A stretch of 21,220 nt of DNA. It comes from a virus. Below are positions 4,902 to 11,427 of the stretch, piece after piece (the stretch's first letter is position 1; the number at the start of each line of letters is the position of its first letter). The notes under the pieces are model-generated. The model searched no databases, was not told the DNA's origin, and saw only the letters and a list, made by a program, of their open reading frames with translations. The stretch is from the IMG/VR virus record IMGVR_UViG_3300046004_000174, positions 1 to 21,220 of that record; one strand, written 5' to 3'. Made by a program: the position numbers and the translations under genes.

Positions 4902-6496
4902 CATCCAAGTTTCTCAGGCATTGTGCCTGTGAACATTGCGGTAGCTCAGACGCTAACAGTCTCTATGATGACGGGCACACACACTGCTTTAATTGCGGTA
5001 CAACTGAGCACGAAGGTGCTTATGATGAACGAACGGTAATGAGGGACGCAGTAGCGCCCACAAAGAAGGTTATTATGGACATCCGAGGACAATGTAAATC
5101 AATCCATGATCGAGGAATCAGTCAGGCAACCTGTGAGAAATACGGAGTAACGACCGAGGGAGACAAACACTTTTATCCTTACACTGACTCAGACGGAGTT
5201 AGAGTGGCTGTTAAACAGCGCAGTGTTCCTACAAAGCAATTCTCCATCACAGGAGACTTCAAAGGAGCAACTCTATTCGGTCAGTCTATCTTTCACGCCG
5301 GAGGAAAAGCTATCACCATCACAGAAGGCGAGCTTGACGCTCTCGCAGCTTTCCAGATGCAGGGGTCACTCTACCCTACAGTGAGCATCCGTAACGGTGC
5401 TAACGCTGCTCTGAAGGACTGTAAAGCCCAGTATGAGTGGATCAACAGCTTTGACTCAGTGGTTATCTGCTTCGATGGTGATGAGCCGGGTAAGAAGGCA
5501 GCTAAGGAAGTGGCTGAGTTGTTCGGTAACAAAGCCAAGATCATGCAGTACAAGGATGGTTACAAGGATGCTTGTGAGTACCTGATTGCAGGAGCTACCA
5601 AAGAGTTTGTCAATGCATGGTGGAGAGCGAGTCCTTATGTGCCTGATGGTATTGTCAACGCTGCTGATCTCTGGGAGGAAATCTCCAAGCCAGAGCCGAT
5701 TGCAGAGGCACAGTACCCTTGGGCAGGCTTGAACAAGCTCTTGTATGGTATCCGACCTGCTGAGTTGATTACGGTCACCGCAGGCAGCGGCTTGGGTAAG
5801 AGTCAATTCTTGAGGGAGATACTGTATAATCTGCTGAAGACAACAAGCTGGAACATTGGTGGACTCTTCCTTGAGGAATCTACCCGTAAAACAGCACGAA
5901 GTATCATGTCGCTACATGCTAACAAATTGTTACACTTACCTGATACACCGACAACTGAACAGGAATTGAAGGAGGCTTTTGATGCTACTCTTGGCAGTAA
6001 CCGTGTCTTTCTGTTTGACCACTTTGGTTCTTCTGATGTGGAAAACATTGCCAACCGTGTACGTTACATGGCTAAGGCGTGTGATTGTCGTGTTGTGTTT
6101 CTCGACCACCTATCTATCGTTATCTCTGGTCAAGATACCGGAGATGAGCGAAAGGCGATTGATGCTATGATGACCAAGCTGCGGACACTGGTACAGGAGC
6201 TGAACATTACTTTGATTTGTGTGAGTCACTTGAAGCGTCCACAAGGCAACCAAGGCCATGAGGATGGCGGTAGTGTGTCTCTGTCACAGTTGCGAGGCTC
6301 AGGAGCCATTGCACAGTTGAGCGATGCAGTGATCACATTGGAGCGTAACAGCATGGCTGAGAACGAGAGTGACAGGCACTTGACAAAGGTGGCAGTAGCT
6401 AAGAATCGTTACAATGGCGAGACGGGCCCTGCTTGTAAGTTACAATACAACAGCTATACTGGACGTATGGTTGAGGCTGAGGAGGAAGCATTATGA
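4898..6496 (+). CDS. T7 gp4-like DNA primase-helicase, 532 aa
   Basis: Makes RNA primers and unwinds DNA 5'-3' as a hexamer at the phage fork. Order of domains: zinc-binding domain with Cys11, Cys14, Cys30, Cys33; TOPRIM primase core with EGELD (Glu143-Asp147) and DGD (Asp193/Asp195); linker near 245-265; RecA-like DnaB-type helicase with Walker A GSGLGKS (296-302), Walker B FLDH (Asp403), and an SHLKRP...LRGSGAIAQ region near 445-475. Length is close to T7 gp4A (566 aa). ATG 4898 is 6 nt after AGGAGG and overlaps the lipoprotein stop. The DNA polymerase follows after one small gene. Confidence 0.95.
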   Translation: MTSKFLRHCACEHCGSSDANSLYDDGHTHCFNCGTTEHEGAYDERTVMRDAVAPTKKVIMDIRGQCKSIHDRGISQATCEKYGVTTEGDKHFYPYTDSDGVRVAVKQRSVPTKQFSITGDFKGATLFGQSIFHAGGKAITITEGELDALAAFQMQGSLYPTVSIRNGANAALKDCKAQYEWINSFDSVVICFDGDEPGKKAAKEVAELFGNKAKIMQYKDGYKDACEYLIAGATKEFVNAWWRASPYVPDGIVNAADLWEEISKPEPIAEAQYPWAGLNKLLYGIRPAELITVTAGSGLGKSQFLREILYNLLKTTSWNIGGLFLEESTRKTARSIMSLHANKLLHLPDTPTTEQELKEAFDATLGSNRVFLFDHFGSSDVENIANRVRYMAKACDCRVVFLDHLSIVISGQDTGDERKAIDAMMTKLRTLVQELNITLICVSHLKRPQGNQGHEDGGSVSLSQLRGSGAIAQLSDAVITLERNSMAENESDRHLTKVAVAKNRYNGETGPACKLQYNSYTGRMVEAEEEAL

Positions 6497-6642
6497 CAAT
6501 TGAACATCTAATCGTAGGAGCCACCGGAGTAGGTTACTTGGTGGTAGGTGTGCTACAATGGAGCAAGGGAGAAATCTCTAACGGGATGATCTGGACGGGG
6601 TATGCCTTTGCTCAGATTGGGTTGTGGCTTAATATTAAATAA
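6493..6642 (+). CDS. Small membrane protein, 49 aa
   Basis: ATG 6493 overlaps the primase-helicase stop (ATGA), with GAGGA (6480-6484) 8 nt upstream. The product begins MTIEHLIVGATGVGYLVVGV, a hydrophobic helix to about residue 22, then a polar loop (QWSKGEISNG) and a second hydrophobic stretch (MIWTGYAFAQIGLWLNIK), so a hairpin of two membrane helices is likely. Function unknown. Its place between helicase and polymerase suggests only co-expression. Confidence 0.6.
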   Translation: MTIEHLIVGATGVGYLVVGVLQWSKGEISNGMIWTGYAFAQIGLWLNIK

Positions 6643-6649
6643 GGCTTGT

Positions 6650-8362
6650 ATGCGTATTGTCCTAGACATTGAGACAAACCTAGCACACGACAAGATTCAC
6701 CTTGTAGTGACTAAAGACATTGACACTGGAGAATTAATCACATGGAGAAATCCAACTGGCCTAAACGACTATCTAAGCAAGGTTACGATCTTGATTGGGC
6801 ACAACATTATCGGGTTCGATGCACTGATCCTGAATCGTACTTGGAACACCAAGATAAGGTTGAAGAACGTATTCGACACGTTGATAGTAAGTCGGCTACT
6901 CGATCCCAGTCGAGAGACAGGACATACACTCGAAGCATGGGGACAGACACTTGGTTTTCACAAGATTGACTACTCTGCTGTATGGCAGTGGATGATGGAC
7001 AGAAAGGAAGCGTATGCCGGAGAGTCTTTTGACAGCCCTATTGATAGTCTTCTTGAGCATTACTGCATTAGGGACGTTGAAGTTACTGCTAAGCTGTATC
7101 ATAGGCTTATCAGTGATGTGGCTGAGAAACAGTTTAGCCAAGAGAGTATCGACCTCGAGCACCAAGTAGCAGCTATCATTGCTCAACAAGAAAGGAATGG
7201 GTTTAAACTTGATCAAATCTTTGCTACCTGCTTACTTACTGACATCAAGTCAAAAGTGGCAGGAATATATGAACGAATGCAGGAACGATGGCCTCCAGTT
7301 ACCATTGAGCGATTCTCTGACAAAACAGGAAAGCGACTCAAGGACAGCGTGGTTACTTTCAATCCGGGATCAAGACAACAGATCGGAGAACGACTAAAGG
7401 AACTTGGGTGGAAACCTAAGACCTTTACACCTACAGGTCATCCGATTGTGGATGAATCTGTGCTAGAGAAGTTAGACATACCTGAAGCTAAGCTCATTGC
7501 CGAGTATCTGATGCTGAACAAACGTATCAGTCAGATCGAGTCATGGATGGACGCTGTAGGTAAGGACGGTAGGGTTCACGGCAGGGTTATCACCAACGGA
7601 GCTGTTACAGGCCGGATGACACACAGTAGCCCTAATATGGCTCAAATTCCAAACAGTAGCTCCATTTATGGGCCTGAATGTCGGGAATGCTGGTCAGTAG
7701 AGGATGGTAATGTGTTGGTAGGTTGCGATGCTTCAGGTCTGGAGCTTCGTATGTTGGCTCACTATATGAAGGATGAAGATTATGTCAGAACAGTCACTGA
7801 AGGAAGTAGCAAAGATGGGACAGATGTGCATACAGTTAATCAACGAGCAGCAGGACTTGCTACGAGAGATGCAGCAAAAACTTTCATCTATGCATTCCTA
7901 TATGGAGCTGGAGACGCTAAAATCGGAACTATTGTTGGAGGCTCTGCAAAAGATGGAGGAAAGCTCAAAGCAAAATTCCTCTCCCAAACACCAGCTCTCG
8001 CAAAGCTCATTGAAAGAGTCGGAAAGCAAGCGGCGAAGGGTTGGGTCCCGGGACTTGATGGGAGGCGTATTTGGGTTCGATCAGAGCACGCTGCCCTCAA
8101 TTCGTTACTCCAAGGTGCAGGGGCAATCGTGATGAAGAAGGCTTTGGTCTTGTTTAACGATAAGATCAAAGCTAACAAGTGGACTGTGAAGCTAGTTGCT
8201 AATGTCCACGATGAATTTCAATTCGAATGCCCTCAAAGTATCGCTGAAGATGCTGGAAAGGCTGCTAGAATGTCAATCATTGAGGCAGGAGTGTGCTACA
8301 ATCTACGTTGTCCGCTGGACGGGGAGTACAAGATTGGAAGAAATTGGAGAGAAACCCACTAA
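6650..8362 (+). CDS. Family A DNA polymerase with 3'-5' exonuclease, T7 gp5-like, 570 aa
   Basis: Replicates the phage genome with proofreading. The exonuclease domain is intact: ExoI DIETN (residues 6-10), ExoII GHNIIGFDALIL (about 48-59), ExoIII with Y...RDVE near 145. A conserved thumb-proximal segment FNPGSRQQIGERLKELGW lies near 240. Polymerase motif A is GCDASGLELR with catalytic Asp360; motif B is K410-TFIYAFLYG; motif C is VHDE with His520-Asp521. It is shorter than T7 gp5 (704 aa), with no obvious thioredoxin-binding insertion. ATG 6650 is chosen because MRIVLDIETN matches the usual N-terminus; the binding site (AAGG, 6641-6644) is weak. Codon choice in 7855-8060, covering motif B, differs from the rest (mostly GGA/GCA). 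Confidence 0.95.
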   Translation: MRIVLDIETNLAHDKIHLVVTKDIDTGELITWRNPTGLNDYLSKVTILIGHNIIGFDALILNRTWNTKIRLKNVFDTLIVSRLLDPSRETGHTLEAWGQTLGFHKIDYSAVWQWMMDRKEAYAGESFDSPIDSLLEHYCIRDVEVTAKLYHRLISDVAEKQFSQESIDLEHQVAAIIAQQERNGFKLDQIFATCLLTDIKSKVAGIYERMQERWPPVTIERFSDKTGKRLKDSVVTFNPGSRQQIGERLKELGWKPKTFTPTGHPIVDESVLEKLDIPEAKLIAEYLMLNKRISQIESWMDAVGKDGRVHGRVITNGAVTGRMTHSSPNMAQIPNSSSIYGPECRECWSVEDGNVLVGCDASGLELRMLAHYMKDEDYVRTVTEGSSKDGTDVHTVNQRAAGLATRDAAKTFIYAFLYGAGDAKIGTIVGGSAKDGGKLKAKFLSQTPALAKLIERVGKQAAKGWVPGLDGRRIWVRSEHAALNSLLQGAGAIVMKKALVLFNDKIKANKWTVKLVANVHDEFQFECPQSIAEDAGKAARMSIIEAGVCYNLRCPLDGEYKIGRNWRETH

Positions 8363-8374
8363 TATTTGCAAATA
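8363..8374. promoter_or_regulatory. 12-bp palindrome, possible operator
   Basis: TATTTGCAAATA is a perfect palindrome directly after the polymerase stop codon (8360-8362) and 4 bp before the -35 box of promoter P4. Position and symmetry suit a dimeric repressor or activator site. No regulator gene is recognised in this window. Confidence 0.45.
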
Positions 8375-8406
8375 GTTGTTGACATTGCCTGAACAGCGTG
8401 TACAAT
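8370..8406 (+). promoter_or_regulatory. Sigma70-type promoter P4
   Basis: TTGACA (8379-8384), 16-bp spacer, TACAAT (8401-8406). AAATAGTTG precedes the -35 as at P2. Transcription should start near 8413, about 5 nt before the tRNA, and run on into the single-strand binding protein gene and the genes after it. Confidence 0.75.
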
Positions 8407-8417
8407 TAAGGTAAGAA

Positions 8418-8495
8418 GCGAGAGTAGCCCAATAGGTAGGAGGCAAGTGATTTAAAATCACTACAGTGTGGGTTCGAATCCCATCTCTCGCACCA
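8418..8495 (+). tRNA. tRNA with UAA anticodon (reads UUA, nominally Leu), short variable loop
   Basis: A complete cloverleaf can be drawn by hand: 7-bp acceptor GCGAGAG/CTCTCGC, 3-bp D stem GCC/GGC, 5-bp anticodon stem AGTGA/TCACT with loop TTTAAAA (anticodon TAA at 8453-8455), variable loop ACAGT, T stem GTGGG/CCCAT with loop TTCGAAT, discriminator A at 8492 and encoded CCA 8493-8495. The anticodon specifies leucine, and A73 agrees, but bacterial leucine tRNAs normally have a long variable arm; this one has 5 nt. It lies right after promoter P4. It probably helps decode UUA, but its aminoacylation is uncertain. Confidence 0.85.
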
Positions 8496-8646
8496 AGTAA
8501 TCAGCTTGATCTGACACACCAACTGGGATTCTCTGGAAGGTAAGGTTCGGTGCGCTAGGCTCATAGCCTAGAGAGTAGCAAGAACGGCAGTGTCCCTGTA
8601 GTATAGTAAGCAGGAACTTTCATAAACATTTAAAGGAAATTAAATC
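8496..8646 (+). other. Untranslated leader between tRNA and SSB, with hairpin
   Basis: No ORF is seen. A perfect 7-bp inverted repeat CTAGGCT-CAT-AGCCTAG (8555-8571) could equally form an anticodon-like arm: a 5-bp stem and a 7-nt loop with CAU. Around it CTGGGAT (8523-8529) and GTCCCTG (8592-8598) could pair with one mismatch, giving a 76-nt tRNA-sized fold, but a T-loop consensus is missing. It may be a decayed tRNA or a structured leader. AAAGGAA (8631-8637) is the SSB binding site. Confidence 0.4.
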
Positions 8647-9069
8647 ATGGATAACAAACCAGTCAAGGTATCGGGTCAACTCTTTTGGGCTAACTGGATG
8701 AAAGAGTTCAACACCAAGTTCAATGAGGACAACACCAAGTACGAATGTACCGTTGGTATGCTCTCTGACAAGGCTTGTGAGGCTCTGAAGGAACTCGGTA
8801 TTGTCATCAAGAACAAGCCTGAGATGGGTAACTACATCGTCGGTAAGAGTAAGTTCTTGTTCGAGCCTGTGGACGCTGAAGGTAATCCAGTGGCTATTGA
8901 GAAGATTGGTAATGGTACTAAGGTGACAGCTCTGGTAGGTTCGTATCGTCACAAGATGAGTGCCAAGTTCGGGGCTGCTCCGTCTATCAGTAAGATCATT
9001 GTGACTGAGCTGGTGGTATACGGCGGTGGTGCTGACGCTGCCGATGATGGTGATGACGACATCCTCTGA
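8647..9069 (+). CDS. Single-stranded DNA-binding protein, T7 gp2.5-like, 140 aa
   Basis: Coats single-stranded DNA at the fork and recruits replication proteins. The sequence begins MDNKPVKVSGQLFWANWMKE and has an OB-fold-like alternation of strands. It ends in an acidic tail DAADDGDDDIL; the acidic C-terminus with a terminal hydrophobic residue is the partner-binding hallmark of phage and bacterial SSBs. Overall homology to gp2.5 is weak by eye; the call rests on the tail, the size (T7 gp2.5 is 232 aa, this one shorter) and the position between polymerase and exonuclease genes. ATG 8647 follows AAAGGAA by 9 nt. The last 17 nt overlap the HNH gene. Confidence 0.75.
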   Translation: MDNKPVKVSGQLFWANWMKEFNTKFNEDNTKYECTVGMLSDKACEALKELGIVIKNKPEMGNYIVGKSKFLFEPVDAEGNPVAIEKIGNGTKVTALVGSYRHKMSAKFGAAPSISKIIVTELVVYGGGADAADDGDDDIL

Positions 9070-9565
9070 GAAAGTCATTACTAAACGGGATGAAAAAGGA
9101 CGAGTGTTAGAGTACAAATTCCTAGTGAACGGAAAAGAAGTTCCTCAGGGACAGAAGTACTGTAATGCTTGTGCCTCTATCAAAGACATTTCATTGTTTT
9201 CTACTCATGGTGGTTCTTGTAAAGAGTGCGCTAACGCCCGAGCACGGGAATTTTATCGCAAGGCTAAACAAGATGCTGAATGGGTTAAAGAAAGGAATGA
9301 GAAGACTGCCCGTGATGGTCTTGAAAAGAAACAAAGGGCTGTGGACTATTTAGGTGGTGCTTGTCAAGACTGTGGCGGGAAGTTTCCATTGCCTGTTTAT
9401 GACTTTCATCACCTAGACCCCACGGAAAAAGAACATAACTTAGGAAATATCTTGCGTCGAAAGAATTTTTCTGAAATTGAGAAAGAACTATCAAAGTGTG
9501 TTCTTCTCTGCGCGAATTGCCATCGCATCCGTCACTTTGAAGGAGGTAAAAATGAAGTCAAATGA
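9053..9565 (+). CDS. HNH endonuclease, 170 aa
   Basis: Likely a free-standing homing-type HNH nuclease. An N-terminal zinc unit (Cys37, Cys40, Cys56, Cys59; YCNAC...CKEC) precedes a lysine-rich helix and a canonical HNH domain: CQDC (104-107), DFHHLDP (His119-His120), CVLLCANCHRIRH (Cys153, Cys156, His157, His161). The start is uncertain: ATG 9044, 9047 or 9053 all lie in the end of the SSB gene without a clear binding site, implying coupling. ATG 9053 is the one closest to the SSB stop. Its 3' end contains the perfect Shine-Dalgarno and first codons of the exonuclease, so the two genes are tightly fused in layout. Confidence 0.85.
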   Translation: MTTSSEKVITKRDEKGRVLEYKFLVNGKEVPQGQKYCNACASIKDISLFSTHGGSCKECANARAREFYRKAKQDAEWVKERNEKTARDGLEKKQRAVDYLGGACQDCGGKFPLPVYDFHHLDPTEKEHNLGNILRRKNFSEIEKELSKCVLLCANCHRIRHFEGGKNEVK

Positions 9566-10307
9566 TCCTAAGATTGCGCTAGTGGACGCTGATTTCCTTT
9601 AGCTTGTCTACCGTATTGGATTCAGTACGGAGGATGAGCCAGTCGGTATCGCTAAGGCACGATTAACGGAATGGTTAGAAGACTTTATCTATATCAATCT
9701 CAAGGCTGATCACTATCTAGCTTGGATTTCAGGTAAGTCTAACTTCCGTTATGACATTGCCAAGACAGTGCCCTACAAAGGCAACCGTAAGGATGCTGTG
9801 AAGCCTAAGCACTATGATGCCCTGCGGGAGCACTTAGTCAAGCGTCACGGTGCTATTCTGACGGTTGGTGAGGAAGCTGATGATACCGTAGCCATTGACT
9901 CCACTAAGCTCTTGGATGAGTGTTGGATTGTGCATGTGGATAAGGACTTGGATCAGCTTCAAGGATGGCACTATAACCCTGTGAAGGATGAGAGATACTA
10001 TGTCGATGAGTTTACAGCGTACAAGTCGTTTGCAACGCAACTTCTCACTGGAGATAGGACTGACAATATCCCGTGCTTGGCGGGAATTGGCCCTAAAAAG
10101 GCTGAAAAAGCTCTTAAAGACGCGAAGACTCAAGAAGAGTTATTGGAAAGAGCGTGGGCCAAGTATGAAGAACTTGGACATACGATGGAGTATTTTACAG
10201 AACAGGGTCAACTTCTATGGTTAAGACGTTATGAAGGACAAATATGGCAAGTACCAAGCAAGTTGCAATTAAGCATGGCTGGCGCAGCGGACTCGAAGAG
10301 AGAGTAG
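9552..10307 (+). CDS. 5'-3' exonuclease (FEN/T7 gp6 type) with in-frame amber at codon 17
   Basis: Removes RNA primers and degrades DNA 5'-3' in replication and recombination. ATG 9552 follows a perfect AAGGAGGT (9540-9547). The reading MKSNDPKIALVDADFL is stopped by TAG (9600-9602), then continues in the same frame LVYRIGFSTEDEP to TAG 10305-10307. Downstream motifs are all present: PYKGNRK (about 74-80), GEEADD (about 113-118), VDKDLDQL (about 134-141), and the helix-three-turn-helix GDRTDNIPCLAGIGPKKAEK (about 167-186). Family N-termini usually read DADxLVYR; here two extra codons (TAG, CTT) sit between DADFL and VYR. Without bypass or readthrough, only a 16-aa peptide or a product re-initiated at GTG 9768 that lacks the first catalytic Asp would be made. 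The 3' end overlaps endonuclease I by 64 nt. Confidence 0.8.
9597..9630 (+). promoter_or_regulatory. Candidate recoding site: CTT TAG CTT plus stem-loop
   Basis: Leu codon CTT (9597-9599) is followed by TAG (9600-9602) and an identical CTT (9603-9605). Eight nt after the TAG a stem-loop begins: CCGTATT (9611-9617), loop GGATTC, AGTACGG (9624-9630), 7 bp with one G-U. Matched take-off and landing codons around a stop recall the T4 gene 60 bypass (GGA, UAG, GGA), and a structure about 8 nt downstream is typical of readthrough signals. Function is inference. Confidence 0.45.
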
Positions 10308-10642
10308 CTGAACAACTGGATCAGTTAGGTGTAGAGTACACGTATGAGAAGCTTAAGTTGAAGTACATTCGACCTGCTTCTGAGCATGTATACACACCCG
10401 ACTTCCAGATTTTGGCTAATGGCATCATCGTTGAGACTAAAGGTAGATTCTTACCTGCTGACCGTATGAAGCACATGATGGTGAAGAAACATAATCCAGA
10501 TGTAGACATTAGGTTTGTGTTCAGCAACTCTAATGCTCGTATTAGTAAGGCATCTAAGACTACCTACGCTATGTGGTGTCGTAAGAACGGCTTCCTGTAT
10601 GCCGATAAAACAATCCCTGAGGAGTGGATAAATGAGAGTTGA
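10244..10642 (+). CDS. Endonuclease I, T7 gp3-like Holliday junction resolvase, 132 aa
   Basis: Resolves branched DNA and helps degrade host DNA, probably as a homodimer. The PD-(D/E)XK catalytic set is visible: GLEER with Glu18/Glu19, TPDF with Asp53, and VETKG with Glu64 and Lys66. These match the T7 residues Glu20, Asp55, Glu65 and Lys67 almost exactly in position. Length is near the T7 enzyme (149 aa). ATG 10244 follows AAGGAC (10234-10239) by 4 nt and lies inside the exonuclease 3' end in another frame. The exo/endo I pair is typical of T7-like recombination modules. Confidence 0.92.
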   Translation: MASTKQVAIKHGWRSGLEERVAEQLDQLGVEYTYEKLKLKYIRPASEHVYTPDFQILANGIIVETKGRFLPADRMKHMMVKKHNPDVDIRFVFSNSNARISKASKTTYAMWCRKNGFLYADKTIPEEWINES

Positions 10643-10802
10643 ATTGATTAAAGAGAATGAAGATGGTAGTTCCAGTTATTCCTTTGACTTGACAGACGAG
10701 GAAGCTGAGTCACTGCTTCGTCACGGTATCCTAGAAGCTATCAAAGCAGGTATTCGTGAAGGCGATAAACTCAAGGTAGAGGGTGAAGATGTCGGTAGTT
10801 AA
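10632..10802 (+). CDS. Small hypothetical protein, 56 aa
   Basis: ATG 10632 lies inside the end of endonuclease I with GGAG at 10621-10624. The product begins MRVELIKENEDGSSSYSFDL and continues with DEEAESLLRHGILEAIKAGI, a beta-strand pair and a helix, soluble and acidic. It overlaps the start of thyX by 14 nt. Small proteins of this look occur in phage replication operons without a known role. Confidence 0.65.
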   Translation: MRVELIKENEDGSSSYSFDLTDEEAESLLRHGILEAIKAGIREGDKLKVEGEDVGS

Positions 10803-11427
10803 AACAGTATGGTCAACCCCTAACGGTGAAGATCTGATTGCGTACATGGCTCGGGTGTCCGCACCTGAGAACCAAGACAACAAAGAGACAGCACCTAGGC
10901 TTATCAAGTATCTGATCAAGCATAAGCACTGGAGTCCTCTGGAAATGGTAAATGTGACGATGGAGATTAACACCACGCGCGACATTGCACGACAGATTCT
11001 CCGTCATCGTAGTTTCTCCTTCCAAGAGTTCTCACAGCGTTATGCAGTAGCTCAGGACTTTGAGTTCTCCGATGTACGTATGCAGGACACTAAGAACCGA
11101 CAGAACTCACTGGAAACAGAAGATGATTACTTGAAGAACTGGTGGAATGCTGTTCAACTGCGTGTACAGTGTGAAGCTGAGAGAGCCTACTCATTAGCCT
11201 TAGAGAAGGGTATCGCTAAGGAAGTAGCTCGTAAGCTATTGCCTGAAGGATTGACTATGAGTCGCTTGTACATGAATGGCACACTGCGTAGTTGGCTTCA
11301 CTATGTAGATATTCGCTGTGATGTGGCTACGCAGAAAGAGCACCGAGAGGTGGCTGATCTGTGTAAGGCTGAGTTGGTTAAGTTATTTCCTAATGTGATG
11401 GAGGCTATGAATGGACGTACTGATTGA
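10789..11427 (+). CDS. thyX: Flavin-dependent thymidylate synthase ThyX, 212 aa
   Basis: Methylates dUMP to dTMP using methylenetetrahydrofolate and reduced FAD, supplying dTTP for replication independently of host ThyA. The signature RHRxxSxQExSxRY is present as RHRSFSFQEFSQRY with Arg72-His73-Arg74. The C-terminal part contains MSRLYMNGTLRSWLHYVDIRC, matching the substrate-binding region of the family. Length is normal for ThyX (about 210-250 aa). ATG 10789 is the preferred start, with GAGGG about 6 nt upstream, inside the previous gene. It works with the class II ribonucleotide reductase and MazG encoded downstream. Confidence 0.95.
   Translation: MSVVKTVWSTPNGEDLIAYMARVSAPENQDNKETAPRLIKYLIKHKHWSPLEMVNVTMEINTTRDIARQILRHRSFSFQEFSQRYAVAQDFEFSDVRMQDTKNRQNSLETEDDYLKNWWNAVQLRVQCEAERAYSLALEKGIAKEVARKLLPEGLTMSRLYMNGTLRSWLHYVDIRCDVATQKEHREVADLCKAELVKLFPNVMEAMNGRTD

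Noticed and set aside
7773-8132. 119-codon + strand ORF inside the polymerase gene
   Set aside because: It lies entirely in another frame of a strongly supported polymerase, has no binding site, and its Glu/Lys/Ser-rich text is what the shifted polymerase codons produce.
8418-8495. tRNA as a suppressor for the amber codon at 9600
   Set aside because: The anticodon at loop positions 34-36 is UAA, which reads UUA. Reading UAG would need CUA, or UUA with wobble. A shifted anticodon would break the 7-nt loop rule.
8523-8598. Second tRNA gene with CAU anticodon
   Set aside because: The acceptor has a mismatch and a wobble, the D arm is too long, and there is no TTCGA-type T loop. Kept only as a possible remnant.
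8620-9117. 165-codon - strand ORF opposite the SSB gene
   Set aside because: Antisense shadow of the SSB gene; composition is atypical and there is no promoter or binding site.
9597-9604. RF2-like +1 frameshift at CTT-TAG-C
   Set aside because: The +1 frame after the slip runs only about 21 codons to a stop and does not encode exonuclease sequence; the family motifs stay in frame 0.
10305-10322. Readthrough of the terminal TAG of the exonuclease
   Set aside because: Another in-frame TAG follows six codons later and the region is already coding for endonuclease I in a different frame.
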